A stretch of 64,000 nucleotides of DNA from Ensifer adhaerens (GTDB lineage: Bacteria > Pseudomonadota > Alphaproteobacteria > Rhizobiales > Rhizobiaceae). The stretch is taken from NCBI RefSeq assembly GCF_028993555.1, contig NZ_CP118610.1, positions 2,418,001 to 2,482,000 of the forward strand, given 5' to 3'. The notes under the pieces are model-generated. The model saw only the letters and a list, made by a program, of their open reading frames with translations. It ran no database searches and had not been told where the DNA came from. Of this stretch, positions 26,420 through 35,819 are shown piece after piece. Both the position numbers and the translations under genes were made by a program. Each line of letters starts with the position of its first letter. Position 1 is the stretch's first letter.

Positions 26420-27301
26420 ATGTCATCTGCTAAACCCGACGCCAGCCCGCCGGCGCGTCGCCTACCGCTTCACTGGCTGGGCATACTGCCCTTTGCCGCC
26501 TTCGTAACGCTGTTCCTGTTATTGCCGACGATGAAGATCGTGGTCGGCGCCTTTCAGACGCCGGAAGGCGGCTTCACGCTGGCAAACATCCGGGGCCTGT
26601 TCACGCCTTCAATCCTTGCAGCCTACTGGATCTCGATCAAGATCAGCATCGCCTCGGCGCTCCTCGGCTGCCTGATCGGCTTTGCAATGGCGTCCGCCAT
26701 CGTCTTCGGCGGGCTGCCGAAGGGTATCCGCGGACCGCTCCTGACATTCTCCGGCGTCGCTTCAAACTTTGCCGGCGTGCCGCTCGCCTTCGCCTTTCTC
26801 GCGACCCTTGGTCCGGTCGGTATCGTCACCGTGTTCCTGCGCTCGAACTTCGGCTTCGACTTGAGGATGCTCGGCTTCAACCTCCTGTCCTTCTGGGGGC
26901 TGACGATCACCTATCTGTTCTTCCAGATCCCGCTGATGATCCTGATCATCACGCCGGCGCTCGACGGCCTGAAGCGCGAATGGCGCGAGGCAGCCGAAAT
27001 TCTCGGCGCGACCGGTCTCCAATACTGGCGCATGGTCGCCTTTCCGATCCTGCTTCCCTCGCTACTCGGCACGCTGGCGCTGCTTTTCGCCAACGCCTTC
27101 GGCGCCGTCGCCACCGCCATCGCGCTCACCGGCTCGTCGCTGTCGATCGTACCGATCCTGCTCTTTGCGCAGATCCGCGGCGACGTGCTCGGCAATCCGC
27201 ACCTCGGCTATGCACTTGCCTTCGGCATGATCGTCGTTACCGGCATCGCCAATGCGATCTACATCTGGCTGCGCAGCCGCAGCGAAAGGTGGCTGAAATG
27301 A
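26420..27301 (+). CDS. ABC transporter permease (first)
   Basis: This 293-residue inner-membrane permease has about six helices. The binding-protein-dependent EAA loop (EWREAAEILGATGLQYWRMVAFPILLPS) near residues 190-217 contacts the ATPase. It is of the PotB/AfuB type. It starts about 135 bases after the intercistronic hairpin, with a weak ribosome site before the ATG. It overlaps the second permease by four bases. Confidence 0.9.
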   Translation: MSSAKPDASPPARRLPLHWLGILPFAAFVTLFLLLPTMKIVVGAFQTPEGGFTLANIRGLFTPSILAAYWISIKISIASALLGCLIGFAMASAIVFGGLPKGIRGPLLTFSGVASNFAGVPLAFAFLATLGPVGIVTVFLRSNFGFDLRMLGFNLLSFWGLTITYLFFQIPLMILIITPALDGLKREWREAAEILGATGLQYWRMVAFPILLPSLLGTLALLFANAFGAVATAIALTGSSLSIVPILLFAQIRGDVLGNPHLGYALAFGMIVVTGIANAIYIWLRSRSERWLK

Positions 27302-28080
27302 AGAAGATCTGGGCCTGGGGGGCCCTCGTTTTCGGCCTCCTCTATTTCACCCTGCCGCTCATCGGCATGACCAACTTTTCCTTGAAGATGCGCCGCGGCG
27401 AGTATTCCTTCGACGCCTATCAGAAGGTCTTCGCCGATCCGCGCTTCCAGGAGACCTTCACCTACTCGGTGATGCAGGCGCTGTTCACCATCGTCTTCGG
27501 CGTGCTGCTCGTCGTGCCGACGGCCTATTGGGTCCGTCTGAAGCTGCCGCGCCTGCGCCCGGTTGTCGAGTTCATCACGCTGCTGCCGCTGGTCATTCCG
27601 GCGATCGTCATCGTCTTCGGCTACATCCGGCTCTACAACACCTCGAGCTGGCTGCCACTGACGGGCTCGCTCACCGGCACCAACATCCTCCTGATGTTCG
27701 GCTATGCGACGCTTGCTCTGCCCTACATGTATCGTGCGGTGGATACGGGGCTGAGGACCATCGACGTCGCCACCCTGACCGAAGCCGCCCAGAGCCTCGG
27801 CGCCGGATGGGCGACGATCCTTGCCAAGATCATCCTGCCGAACGTGCTCGTCGCCGTGCTCTCCGGCGCCTTCCTGACCTTCGCCATCGTCATCGGCGAG
27901 TTCACCATGGCGGCGCTGCTCAACCGCCCGGCCTTCGGTCCGTACATGCAGCTTCTTGGCGCCAACCGCGCCTATGAGCCGGCAGCACTCGCCGTTATCG
28001 CATTCGGCATCACCTGGGGCTGCCTCGGCCTCATCCAGCTTGTCTCGCGCTTTCAAAAAAGCGCGCCTCCTAAGGCCTGA
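27298..28080 (+). CDS. ABC transporter permease (second)
   Basis: A 260-residue permease of the PotC type with about six helices and the EAA motif EAAQSLGAGWATILAKIILPN near residues 161-181. Its ATG overlaps the stop of the previous gene (ATGA), so the two are translated in step and form the membrane heterodimer. The ATPase gene follows after 11 bases. Confidence 0.9.
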   Translation: MKKIWAWGALVFGLLYFTLPLIGMTNFSLKMRRGEYSFDAYQKVFADPRFQETFTYSVMQALFTIVFGVLLVVPTAYWVRLKLPRLRPVVEFITLLPLVIPAIVIVFGYIRLYNTSSWLPLTGSLTGTNILLMFGYATLALPYMYRAVDTGLRTIDVATLTEAAQSLGAGWATILAKIILPNVLVAVLSGAFLTFAIVIGEFTMAALLNRPAFGPYMQLLGANRAYEPAALAVIAFGITWGCLGLIQLVSRFQKSAPPKA

Positions 28081-28091
28081 GGACCGCACCT

Positions 28092-29153
28092 ATGAGCTTT
28101 CTGTCACTCACCAGCATCAAGAAGTCCTTCGGCCCGGTTCACGTCGTGCACGATTTCAACATGGACATCGAGAAGGGCGAATTCGTCTCCTTCCTCGGTC
28201 CGTCCGGCTGCGGCAAGACGACCGTGCTTCGCATGATCGCCGGCTTCGAGACACCGTCTGCCGGCTCGATCGTGATCAACGGCAAGGACCAGGGATCGCT
28301 GAAACCCAATCAGCGCAACATCGGCATGGTGTTCCAGGCCTATGCGCTGTTTCCCAACATGAACGTGCACGACAACGTCGCCTTCGGCCTGAAGATCGCC
28401 GGCACGGACAAGTCGGAGATCGACGCACGGGTGAAGCAGATGCTCGGGCTGATCAAGCTCGACCATCTGGCGGACCGCTTCCCCTACCAGCTCTCCGGCG
28501 GCCAGCAGCAGCGCGTGGCGCTTGCCCGCGCCATTGCGGTCAAGCCGCAGGTGCTCTTGCTCGATGAGCCGCTGTCGGCGCTCGACGCCAAGATCCGCGT
28601 GTCGCTGCGCGAAGAAATCCGGCAGATCCAGCAGCAGCTCGGCATCACCACGGTTTTCGTCACCCACGACCAGGAAGAGGCCCTGTCGATCTCCGACCGC
28701 ATCGTCGTCATGAATGCCGGCCGCGCCGACCAGATCGGCACGCCCTTCGAGATCTACAACACGCCGTCGACGCGCTTCGTCGCCTCTTTCGTCGGCACGC
28801 TCAGCATCATCGAAGGCAAGGTGGCGGATCCGGCATCCGGCGCAGTGACGATCGGCAACCAGCAGATCGCATTGAAGGACCCGATTGCCGGCATGAAGGG
28901 CGGCGACAGCATTTCGCTGGCGCTCCGTCCGGAAGCCGGCTCGATCGCCGAAGGCGCCAAGGGCGATACGGCGCTTGCCGGCGAGGTCGTCTCGACGAGC
29001 TTCCTCGGCTCGGTCATCCGCACGCGACTTCGTGTCGGCGGTGACGTCATCTCCTTCGACATGTTCAACAATCCGGGCGTCGCCCCGCCGGTCTCCGGCG
29101 ACAACGTTACGCTGCGGTTTGCCGCCAAGGACCTGCTGGTTATCCGCGAGTAG
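28092..29153 (+). CDS. ABC transporter ATP-binding protein (PotA/FbpC type)
   Basis: This 353-residue ATPase has Walker A GPSGCGKTT (about 37-45), Q-loop FQAYALFPN, signature LSGGQQQR (about 135), Walker B LLLLDEP and H-switch THDQEEA, all canonical. A C-terminal TOBE-like domain (about 240-350) is usual in polyamine, iron and sugar importers. It ends the importer operon. Confidence 0.92.
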   Translation: MSFLSLTSIKKSFGPVHVVHDFNMDIEKGEFVSFLGPSGCGKTTVLRMIAGFETPSAGSIVINGKDQGSLKPNQRNIGMVFQAYALFPNMNVHDNVAFGLKIAGTDKSEIDARVKQMLGLIKLDHLADRFPYQLSGGQQQRVALARAIAVKPQVLLLDEPLSALDAKIRVSLREEIRQIQQQLGITTVFVTHDQEEALSISDRIVVMNAGRADQIGTPFEIYNTPSTRFVASFVGTLSIIEGKVADPASGAVTIGNQQIALKDPIAGMKGGDSISLALRPEAGSIAEGAKGDTALAGEVVSTSFLGSVIRTRLRVGGDVISFDMFNNPGVAPPVSGDNVTLRFAAKDLLVIRE

Positions 29154-29162
29154 CAGATTTAT

Positions 29163-29189
29163 GCCATCGGAACGATTTCTTCCGATGGC
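29163..29189 (+). terminator. Hairpin at the end of the ABC importer operon
   Basis: Ten-base arms GCCATCGGAA/TTCCGATGGC lie ten bases after the ATPase stop codon. No T-run follows, so it may be a stabiliser or a weak terminator. Confidence 0.5.
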
Positions 29190-29244
29190 GTCAAACCCTG
29201 GAAAATTCTGTCGTGATTTCCAGCATTTTCGTCGCACCGTGCGT

Positions 29245-29272
29245 TTGACCACGCGCGGGCGAGCTATATAGT
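29245..29272 (+). promoter_or_regulatory. Sigma-70-like promoter for the riboswitch-ribH unit
   Basis: TTGACC (29245-29250) and TATAGT (29267-29272) are spaced by 16 bases. The predicted transcription start falls right at the first base of the FMN riboswitch. Confidence 0.55.
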
Positions 29273-29278
29273 CGCGTT

Positions 29279-29990
<712 letters not shown>

Positions 29991-30028
29991 TCGGCAAGGC
30001 GGCTGCGCAACGCGCCGTCTCCGCGGCC

Positions 30029-30212
30029 GCCCCTCATCCGGCCTGCCGGCCACCTTCTCCCCGCGCGCGGGGAGAAGGGCACCTGTGGCGCCCTTGTCGC
30101 CCGAACGCACCCTTGGCTATCGAGAGAGACCGTCCACATCGGGTCAATCAGAGGCTCCTGACGACGAAAGAAGCTCGTCCCCTCTCCCGGGGAGAGGATC
30201 AGGGTGCGGGGC
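30029..30212. repeat. Composite RIME-type palindromic repeat 1
   Basis: The left arm (30029-30080) contains CCCCTCATCCGG, GCCTGCCGGC and the hairpin CTTCTCCCCGCGCGCGGGGAGAAG. The right arm (30179-30212) carries CCCCTCTCCCGGGGAGAGG and GATCAGGGTGCGGGGC. The two arm types belong to the mosaic palindromes common between rhizobial genes (RIME). It fills most of the 350-base gap between ribH and the LtrA gene, where no gene is seen. Confidence 0.75.
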
Positions 30213-30340
30213 AAGGCTCTCCGAACGCTCCAGGCTCGCAGGTCGCACGACCACATACCCGTTGAATCAACCTCTGAACCACTTGAATCAAACCGGCAGC
30301 GCCAGCCGCCAAGCCCCTGTTCCAGCTCTCGAATTCTCTC

Positions 30341-31624
30341 CTACCGTACCGTCTTACCGTCCTGCAGACTGCGCTCCAGCGCCGCCATGCGGTGGCGGTG
30401 TCCAGCCGCCTCATAGCCGACGATGGTGACAACAGGCGCGAACATCAGGATGATCAGACACATCGCCATATCGAGCCCGGCCATCGCCGCAACGACGGAC
30501 GCCGCCAGCACCAAGGCCGTGCCTGACAGCAGCCAGAGATGCAGCCGCTCCGTCTGCCGCAAGAGATAGGCGTACATCGCGTAGAGTAGTCCGATGTAGA
30601 ACGCGACCGGCACGGCGACCGTCAGTACAGTCGCGACCGAACTGATGTGCGCCTTGTGCTCGATGTAATAGGCCGCCACGTGCAGGCCGGCGCCGGTGGC
30701 AACGATCGAGGCGAAGATCGGTATGTGGCCATAGCCCCAGACGAAGGACCGCTTGAGGCGGTGGTGGTGCAGCACCTCGGCGCTCGGCAAAAGGAAATAG
30801 ATCCACCACATGCCGAACGTGAGCCCGGTGCCGGCAAGGCAGACGAGCGCGACATCGAGGTTCCAGCCCTCGCCCTCGACCACCGCCGAGATCGAGGCGA
30901 CCGTGCCGACCACCCCCTCCCCGAGCGCGATGATCGCCAAGAGCCCGTAGCGCTCGGCGATATGGTGCGCATGCCAGGGTGTGCCGCCATAGCGCATCTC
31001 GGCAACATAGGGACCCAGCATCTCGATCGCCGTCAGCGCGACGACCATGGCAAAGGTCACCGCCAGCGAGAAGTCGAAGAAGATCAAGATGATCCAGCCA
31101 AGCTGAGCGACGCTGATCGCCCATACATAGGCCATGCAGGCCTCTCGCCGTGTCGGATCCTGCCGGCTGGCGCGCAGCCACTGGATGACCATCGCAAGGC
31201 GCATGACCACATAGCCGAGCACCATCACACCGTTGTTGAGATGCTCGCCCTTGTCGATCGATTCGAACATCGGCGGCAGGCCGATTGCGAGGATGAGCAC
31301 GCCGACCATCTGAACCATGGTGACGCTGCGATAGATCCAGTCGTCCGTGTCGTAGGCCGATGCGAACCAGCTGAAATTGATCCAGGCCCAGCAGATGGCG
31401 AAGGTGGCAAAGCCGAAGCCGACCAGGCCGGCGCCAAAATGCCCCTCGGCGAAGAGATGCGCCAGCTGCGACGCCGCCAGGCTGAAGGCGATCACGAAGG
31501 TGAGATCGAACAGCAGCTCGAGCGTCGTCGCCGTCCTGTGATGCTCGTGGGTGTCGCGGCCGCTCATGCGCGCCACGTGGTGATGGCTGCTCGGATGCGG
31601 CTCAGTCGAGGTAGTTTCGCTCAT
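30341..31624 (-). CDS. LtrA-family (low temperature requirement A) membrane protein
   Basis: This 427-residue protein has a His-rich N-terminus (HPSSHHHVARMSGRDTHEHHR) followed by about 10-12 hydrophobic helices. ELLFDLTFVIAFSLAASQLA and ERYGLLAIIALGEGVVG are the conserved LtrA blocks. It is an inner-membrane protein of unclear function, first linked to cold growth in Listeria. The ATG at 31624 follows GGGGCG; a longer frame to 31744 would run through a terminator and is rejected. It is monocistronic. Confidence 0.88.
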   Translation of the reverse strand: MSETTSTEPHPSSHHHVARMSGRDTHEHHRTATTLELLFDLTFVIAFSLAASQLAHLFAEGHFGAGLVGFGFATFAICWAWINFSWFASAYDTDDWIYRSVTMVQMVGVLILAIGLPPMFESIDKGEHLNNGVMVLGYVVMRLAMVIQWLRASRQDPTRREACMAYVWAISVAQLGWIILIFFDFSLAVTFAMVVALTAIEMLGPYVAEMRYGGTPWHAHHIAERYGLLAIIALGEGVVGTVASISAVVEGEGWNLDVALVCLAGTGLTFGMWWIYFLLPSAEVLHHHRLKRSFVWGYGHIPIFASIVATGAGLHVAAYYIEHKAHISSVATVLTVAVPVAFYIGLLYAMYAYLLRQTERLHLWLLSGTALVLAASVVAAMAGLDMAMCLIILMFAPVVTIVGYEAAGHRHRMAALERSLQDGKTVR

Positions 31625-31704
31625 GCGGTGACGCCCCTTTATTGACGATCCGCAAGCATATTCAAATATTTGCGGAAGCGTCGTCAAGGCAGGTGCAAGC
31701 CGGA

Positions 31705-31738
31705 TGTTAAAAACGCCCGGCATCTCTGCCGGGCGTTT
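31705..31738 (-). terminator. Terminator at the end of the polyol locus
   Basis: Twelve-base perfect arms AAACGCCCGGCA/TGCCGGGCGTTT with a TCTC loop are followed on the minus strand by a T-run (GTTTTTAAC). It is about 150 bases after the rpiB stop. Confidence 0.85.
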
Positions 31739-31795
31739 CGTCACGATGCCTGAGGGAGGATCAACGGGCGTCGCGATTTGGTGTTCAGGCCCTAG

Positions 31796-31901
31796 ATCAC
31801 GATGATTTGCGTCGGGACGACCAAATCATGAACGTGATCGATTCCCTGGTGAGAGCGGAATGCGGGCGGAAAACCGCACACACTTTTCCTCATCCCGCTC
31901 T
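31796..31901. repeat. Double-hairpin intergenic repeat overlapping the rpiB 3' end
   Basis: The first hairpin has outer arms ATCAC/GTGAT and inner arms ATGATTTG/CAAATCAT (31796-31838). The second has outer arms AGAGCGG/CCGCTCT and inner GCGG-AAAA-CCGC (31852-31901). This looks like a dispersed rhizobial palindromic element. Its right edge enters the rpiB reading frame, giving the last three codons and the stop. Confidence 0.65.
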
Positions 31902-32333
31902 AACGGAGTCGAGCCGGTCGATCGCCTCGACGTTGCCGGCCGAAGGACCACCCGGATCGAATTCGGACGCAAGCCAGGTATCGACGATCGACTTTGCCAG
32001 CTCCGGCCCGATGACGCGGGCGCCCATGGTGATGATCTGGGCGTTGTTGGATTTGGCCGCACGCTCGGCCGAATAGGTGTCGTGGGTCAGCGCCGCGCGA
32101 ATGCCTGGCACCTTGTTGGCCGAAATGCAGACGCCGATGCCGGTGCCGCAGAACAGGATGCCGCGCTCGTTTTCACCGTCGACGACCGTCTGCGCCAGCT
32201 TCTGCGCGAGATCCGCATAGTAGCCGGACTGACTAAGGTCCACGACCTCCACATCGCTCCTGCCCGCCAGGTGGGCGGCGATGACATCCAGCAGGGGCTT
32301 GCCGGCGCTGTCTGCCCCGATTGCAATCTTCAT
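31890..32333 (-). CDS. rpiB: Ribose-5-phosphate isomerase B family; probable D-erythrulose-4-phosphate isomerase (EryI-like)
   Basis: A 147-residue RpiB/LacAB isomerase. [13 protein letters not shown] at the N-terminus and [22 protein letters not shown] (Cys active site near 66-75) are diagnostic. Directly downstream of a TIM paralogue and a DeoR regulator it matches the eryR-tpiB-rpiB set of rhizobial and Brucella erythritol loci. There it interconverts D-erythrulose 4-phosphate and D-erythrose 4-phosphate; this specific role is inferred from context. The ATG at 32333 is chosen over an upstream extension to 32393 that has no ribosome site. Its last residues (RAG) and stop are encoded by a palindromic repeat, an odd C-terminus. 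Confidence 0.88.
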   Translation of the reverse strand: MKIAIGADSAGKPLLDVIAAHLAGRSDVEVVDLSQSGYYADLAQKLAQTVVDGENERGILFCGTGIGVCISANKVPGIRAALTHDTYSAERAAKSNNAQIITMGARVIGPELAKSIVDTWLASEFDPGGPSAGNVEAIDRLDSVRAG

Positions 32334-32376
32334 GATTGTTCCTTTCCATTCTTCAGGAACTGCCGCGGCCGAAGGC

Positions 32377-33144
32377 TCAGATCGCCTTTGCAACCCGCTG
32401 CAGAATGTCGAGATAACCAGTGACGTCCCAGGCGGAGCGGCCGATGAAGAGACCGTCGATATGCGTCTCAGCGATCAGTTCTTCGCAATTGCCGGGATTG
32501 ACGCTGCCGCCGTAGAGCACCGGCACACGCCGTCCGAGTGCGGCTTCCGCCACGTCGGCGATGCGCTTGTGGCGCTCGTTCGCATAGTCCGACGTCGCCG
32601 GAATGCCGTTGACCCCGATCGCCCAGACGGGCTCATAGGCAAGCAGGATCGTCGCCGACGCCGCCTCGCCGTCGAGAAGCGCCAGCGCGCCCTCGACCTG
32701 GCGCTTCAGCACCCGATCCGCCTCACCTGCCTCGCGTTCGGCAAGCGTCTCGCCGATGCAGATCAGCGGCACCAGCCCATGGCGCACGGCAGCCGCCGTC
32801 TTCAGGCCGACGGTGCGATCCGTCTCGCCGAAATGTTCGCGACGCTCGCTGTGGCCAAGCTCGACCACATCGAGGTTGCAATCCGCAAGCATCAGCGGCG
32901 ACACCTCACCGGTCCAGGCGCCGGCATCGTCCCAATGCATGTTCTGCGCACCGACCTTGACGCTGGTTTCAGCAAGCCGCGCCTTGACCTCACGCACCGC
33001 CGTAAACGGCGGAATGACGAAGCGCTGGATGCGTTCGTCGCGCGACGCGTCGGCAGCCACAAGGCCGTCGGCAAAGGCCATCGCCTCCGCCAGCGTCTTG
33101 TTCATCTTCCAACTGGTGCCGACCCAGAGCCCGGACTTGCTCAT
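32377..33144 (-). CDS. Triose-phosphate-isomerase paralogue, probable L-erythrulose-1-phosphate isomerase (EryH/TpiB-like)
   Basis: This 255-residue TIM-barrel isomerase retains the catalytic residues: Lys in GTSWKMNKT (about 13), His in ELGHSERR (about 98) and Glu in AYEPVWAIG (about 168). A W(V)GTSWKMN N-terminus is typical of the catabolic paralogues, while glycolytic TpiA usually has GNWKMN. In erythritol pathways EryH converts L-3-tetrulose phosphate to D-erythrulose 4-phosphate. Its start overlaps the regulator stop by four bases, and rpiB follows after 43 bases. A second housekeeping tpiA is expected elsewhere. Confidence 0.85.
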   Translation of the reverse strand: MSKSGLWVGTSWKMNKTLAEAMAFADGLVAADASRDERIQRFVIPPFTAVREVKARLAETSVKVGAQNMHWDDAGAWTGEVSPLMLADCNLDVVELGHSERREHFGETDRTVGLKTAAAVRHGLVPLICIGETLAEREAGEADRVLKRQVEGALALLDGEAASATILLAYEPVWAIGVNGIPATSDYANERHKRIADVAEAALGRRVPVLYGGSVNPGNCEELIAETHIDGLFIGRSAWDVTGYLDILQRVAKAI

Positions 33145-33920
33145 GCTTTCTCCTTGCGACTATCGACCCTGACCAGCCGGATGCCCGCCTCTTCAAGCGG
33201 CGCGGCATGCTCCGCCGAAACTTCGGCGCCGGTCAGCACCGCGTCGAAGGCATCGAGCCCGGTCAGGAAATGGAGCGCCGAGCGCCCGAATTTGTCGTGG
33301 TCCACCAGCAGGTACTTGCGCTTCGCCGCTTTCACCATCAGGCGCTTGGCCTGCACCACCTCCTGGTCCTGGTGGAAGGCGGTCGTGCCCTCGATCGCCG
33401 AGCTCGACAGAAAGGCGATATCGACGCGCAGCGAGCGCAGCGCCTCGTCGGTAACGATGCCGAAGAAGCCGTTGAACTTCTTGCTGTACTGCCCGCCGAG
33501 CGCGATGACGTTGATGCCCGCCGCGCCCGAAAGGCCGGTGATCACGCCGAGATTGTTGGTGATGACCGTCAGCGGGCGGATGTCGCGGATGCACTCGGCG
33601 ATCGCGCCGGTCGTCGAGCTGTCGTCGATCAGGATGCTCTGCCCCGGCTCGATCAGCGAGGCCGCATGCTCGGCGATCCGCCGCTTTTCGGCGGTGGCGA
33701 TCTTCTCGCGGTAGCGGAAATCGCTTTCGAATTGCGGGCTCGACTGGATCGAGGCCCCGCCATGGACCTTGCGCAACAGACCGGCCTGCTCGAGGTCGTC
33801 GAGATCGCGATGCACGGTCATCTTGCTGACGCCGAAGCGCAGGGACAGGTCTTCGACAGAAGCGGTTCCCGCCTCCATCAGCACATCCATGATCGCCTGT
33901 CGCCTGTCTTCCGGCTTCAT
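33141..33920 (-). CDS. DeoR-family transcriptional regulator (EryR-like)
   Basis: This 259-residue protein has an N-terminal DeoR helix-turn-helix (VEDLSLRFGVSKMTVHRDLDDL, about 18-39) and a DeoRC sugar-phosphate-binding domain (about 70-235). DDSSTTGAIA and TNNLGVITGL contain the effector loop. The ATG at 33920 follows GGGACAGAG. It overlaps the isomerase gene (ATGA). The AT-rich region upstream with inverted and direct repeats is its likely operator, so it may repress its own three-gene unit separately from the SorC regulator at the other end of the locus. Confidence 0.9.
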   Translation of the reverse strand: MKPEDRRQAIMDVLMEAGTASVEDLSLRFGVSKMTVHRDLDDLEQAGLLRKVHGGASIQSSPQFESDFRYREKIATAEKRRIAEHAASLIEPGQSILIDDSSTTGAIAECIRDIRPLTVITNNLGVITGLSGAAGINVIALGGQYSKKFNGFFGIVTDEALRSLRVDIAFLSSSAIEGTTAFHQDQEVVQAKRLMVKAAKRKYLLVDHDKFGRSALHFLTGLDAFDAVLTGAEVSAEHAAPLEEAGIRLVRVDSRKEKA

Positions 33921-33966
33921 CGTCTCTGTCCCGATCACGCGCAGCCTCAGCCGCGCTCACAGTGAG

Positions 33967-34020
33967 AAGATAACACCTATTTGTGATATTTCAATTTTCC
34001 ATGTGTGATTTTGTTATCTT
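33967..34020. promoter_or_regulatory. AT-rich operator/promoter region of the DeoR-tpi-rpiB unit
   Basis: AAGATAACA (33967-33975) and TGTTATCTT (34012-34020) are perfect inverted arms 36 bases apart in a strikingly AT-rich island. A second TGTTAT follows at once, making a direct repeat. The span lies about 50-100 bases upstream of the DeoR gene and is a good operator candidate. Confidence 0.5.
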
Positions 34021-34026
34021 TTAATG

Positions 34027-34959
34027 TTATTTCTGTGAATGATTAAAACCCGTATCGATGTGGGGCTCCCAGAATTCGACGGATTCCCGGATCATCTCGA
34101 CGACGTTGTGATCGGTCGGCTCGCGCTCGCGGAAGGACAGCTCCAAGCAGATCTCGTTGTCGGTGCCGCCACCGGCCTTGACCGCGCCGATGAGCTTCTC
34201 CGGCGTGATGCGGCCGTCCCTGTTGTAGGCGGCGGTAAACGGCCAGTGGCCGCCCTTGTTCATCGACGACTGCTTGATGTGGATGATCGGCGAGCGCTCT
34301 GGGAACGCACCTGCCCAGGCATAGGGATCGATGTCGTCGGGGTTGTCGGAGGTGACGTCGCCGTGGTCGATGTCGACCATCATCTTCATCGGGATCGGCA
34401 GTCCTGCCTCGGCCAGCCGCCGGTCGAGCGCCCGGCACTCGGCGATCGTGTGACCGAATTCGCGGCCGACCGACATCGGCTCCCAGAAGACATAGGAAAG
34501 CCCCGCCGCCTTGCCGTGCTCGGCGACTTCACGCCAGCAATCGATGGCGATCCGCATCATCTCCTCACGCCGCGCGGGGTCGTCATAATCCTTCAGCGTA
34601 AAGATCGCGAACTGCGTCCCCATGCCGGAGGCGCCGAGCTCGGCGGAAATATCGGCAAAGGTCTTGAACCAGTCGACGTAGTAACGCCGCACGTCCGGGT
34701 CCGGATGGCCGAAATGGTTGAGCCGGCCATAGGGCCCGGTCATGCCCGAGGTAATCTTCACGCCGGTGCGATCCAAAGCCCTGCGAAACTGCCGGATGCT
34801 CTTGGCGATCGTCGCCGCCGGCCAGCCCGGATTGACGAATTCGTGGGTCAACTGCACGTAGCCGATGCGGATCTTCTCGGCGATCGTATCGATCAGGTCG
34901 TCAGGCTCGGCGAAGCGGTTGACCAGCGGATTGGTGTTGAGCGACAGCGTGAAGGCCAC
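34027..34959 (-). CDS. Sugar phosphate isomerase/epimerase (TIM barrel), EryC-like
   Basis: This 310-residue AP-endonuclease-2-like TIM barrel has metal ligands likely in FWEPMSVGREFG, MVDIDHGD, IIHIKQSS and CLELSFRERE. EryC proteins of erythritol loci have about 309 residues and act on tetrulose phosphates; length and context agree. A GTG start at 34959 follows GGAGTAAGG. It is the last gene of the main operon, 14 bases after the HAD gene. Another acyclic-sugar epimerase role is possible. Confidence 0.8.
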   Translation of the reverse strand: MAFTLSLNTNPLVNRFAEPDDLIDTIAEKIRIGYVQLTHEFVNPGWPAATIAKSIRQFRRALDRTGVKITSGMTGPYGRLNHFGHPDPDVRRYYVDWFKTFADISAELGASGMGTQFAIFTLKDYDDPARREEMMRIAIDCWREVAEHGKAAGLSYVFWEPMSVGREFGHTIAECRALDRRLAEAGLPIPMKMMVDIDHGDVTSDNPDDIDPYAWAGAFPERSPIIHIKQSSMNKGGHWPFTAAYNRDGRITPEKLIGAVKAGGGTDNEICLELSFREREPTDHNVVEMIRESVEFWEPHIDTGFNHSQK

Positions 34960-34973
34960 GACCTTACTCCCGG

Positions 34974-35819
34974 CTACCAGAGAAATTTCGGAAGGATGAA
35001 GTCGGGGCTGGCGCCATGTTCGGCAAAAAGCTTGCGGCGCTCCTCATCCGAGGCATGATCGAGTATCCCGGTCGTCACCAGCACGGAATGAAGCCCGGCG
35101 CTTGCTGCACCTGCGATATCGTGCTCGATGCTGTCACCGATCGCACAGACCCGTGCCGGGTCGGGGTGACCGAGGAAATCGAGGGCCGCGGCATAGATGT
35201 CGGCGAAGGGCTTGCCGATCCAGCGCACCCGGCCGCCAAGTTCCTCGTAAAGTTCGGCGATGCGGCCGGCACCGAACGCGGTCCCCGTCTTCGTCAGCAT
35301 CACCTTGTCCGGATTGGTGCAGAGGCAGGGAATGCCGCGCTTGGCCGCCGGCGCCAAAAGCGCCTCGTAGTGGGAAAGCGGATGAACGTCACCCTCGCTC
35401 GCCGAGAGCAGCACGACATCGGCATCCGCGCCGCTGCCGGTGCGCTCAAGATCAAGCCCCTTGATTGGCGAGAGATCATTGTCGCGACTGATCAGCAGGC
35501 ACCGGCGCGGCGTGCCTGTGCTGCCTGCATCGTCTCGTTTGAGGATCTGCCAGGCGACCTCGCCCGAGGTCAGGAACCAGTCCCAGCTGCCGGCGGCAAA
35601 GCCGATGTCGACAAGGCGGCGGTCGTTCTCCGCCGAGCGTTTTCCCGAATTGGACAGGATGACGATGCGCTTTCCGGCATCCTTCAGCCGCACCAGCGTT
35701 TCGGCCGCCCCCGGATAGGGCCCGCGCCCGTCGCGCAGCACGCCGAACTGGTCGATCAGGAAGGCGTCGTAACGGTCGGCGATCGCGCCAAGCCCGGCGA
35801 TGGTTTCGAGACCGGTCAC
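34974..35819 (-). CDS. HAD-superfamily hydrolase, subfamily IIA (TIGR01459-like)
   Basis: This 281-residue protein has the class IIA HAD layout: a nucleophile strand AFLIDQFGVLRDG (about 19-31), ILSNSGKRS (motif II), a C2 cap, and GDSIEHDIAGA (motif IV, near 236-246). Motif I has Asp-Gln-Phe where most HADs have Asp-x-Asp, so the usual acid/base residue is missing; this appears in the TIGR01459 family. It could dephosphorylate a small sugar phosphate or have a non-phosphatase role. It overlaps the kinase gene by four bases, so it belongs to the polyol operon. Confidence 0.8.
   Translation of the reverse strand: MTGLETIAGLGAIADRYDAFLIDQFGVLRDGRGPYPGAAETLVRLKDAGKRIVILSNSGKRSAENDRRLVDIGFAAGSWDWFLTSGEVAWQILKRDDAGSTGTPRRCLLISRDNDLSPIKGLDLERTGSGADADVVLLSASEGDVHPLSHYEALLAPAAKRGIPCLCTNPDKVMLTKTGTAFGAGRIAELYEELGGRVRWIGKPFADIYAAALDFLGHPDPARVCAIGDSIEHDIAGAASAGLHSVLVTTGILDHASDEERRKLFAEHGASPDFILPKFLW

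Noticed and set aside
26980..28080. Longer start for the second permease of the 25-29 kb operon
   Set aside because: The extension overlaps the first permease heavily and translates to Arg-rich sequence; the ATG at 27298 has the expected ATGA overlap and begins a good membrane protein.
32281..33714. Plus-strand open frame of 477 codons across rpiB, the tpi paralogue and the DeoR gene
   Set aside because: It lies antisense to three genes with clear family motifs and crosses their boundaries.
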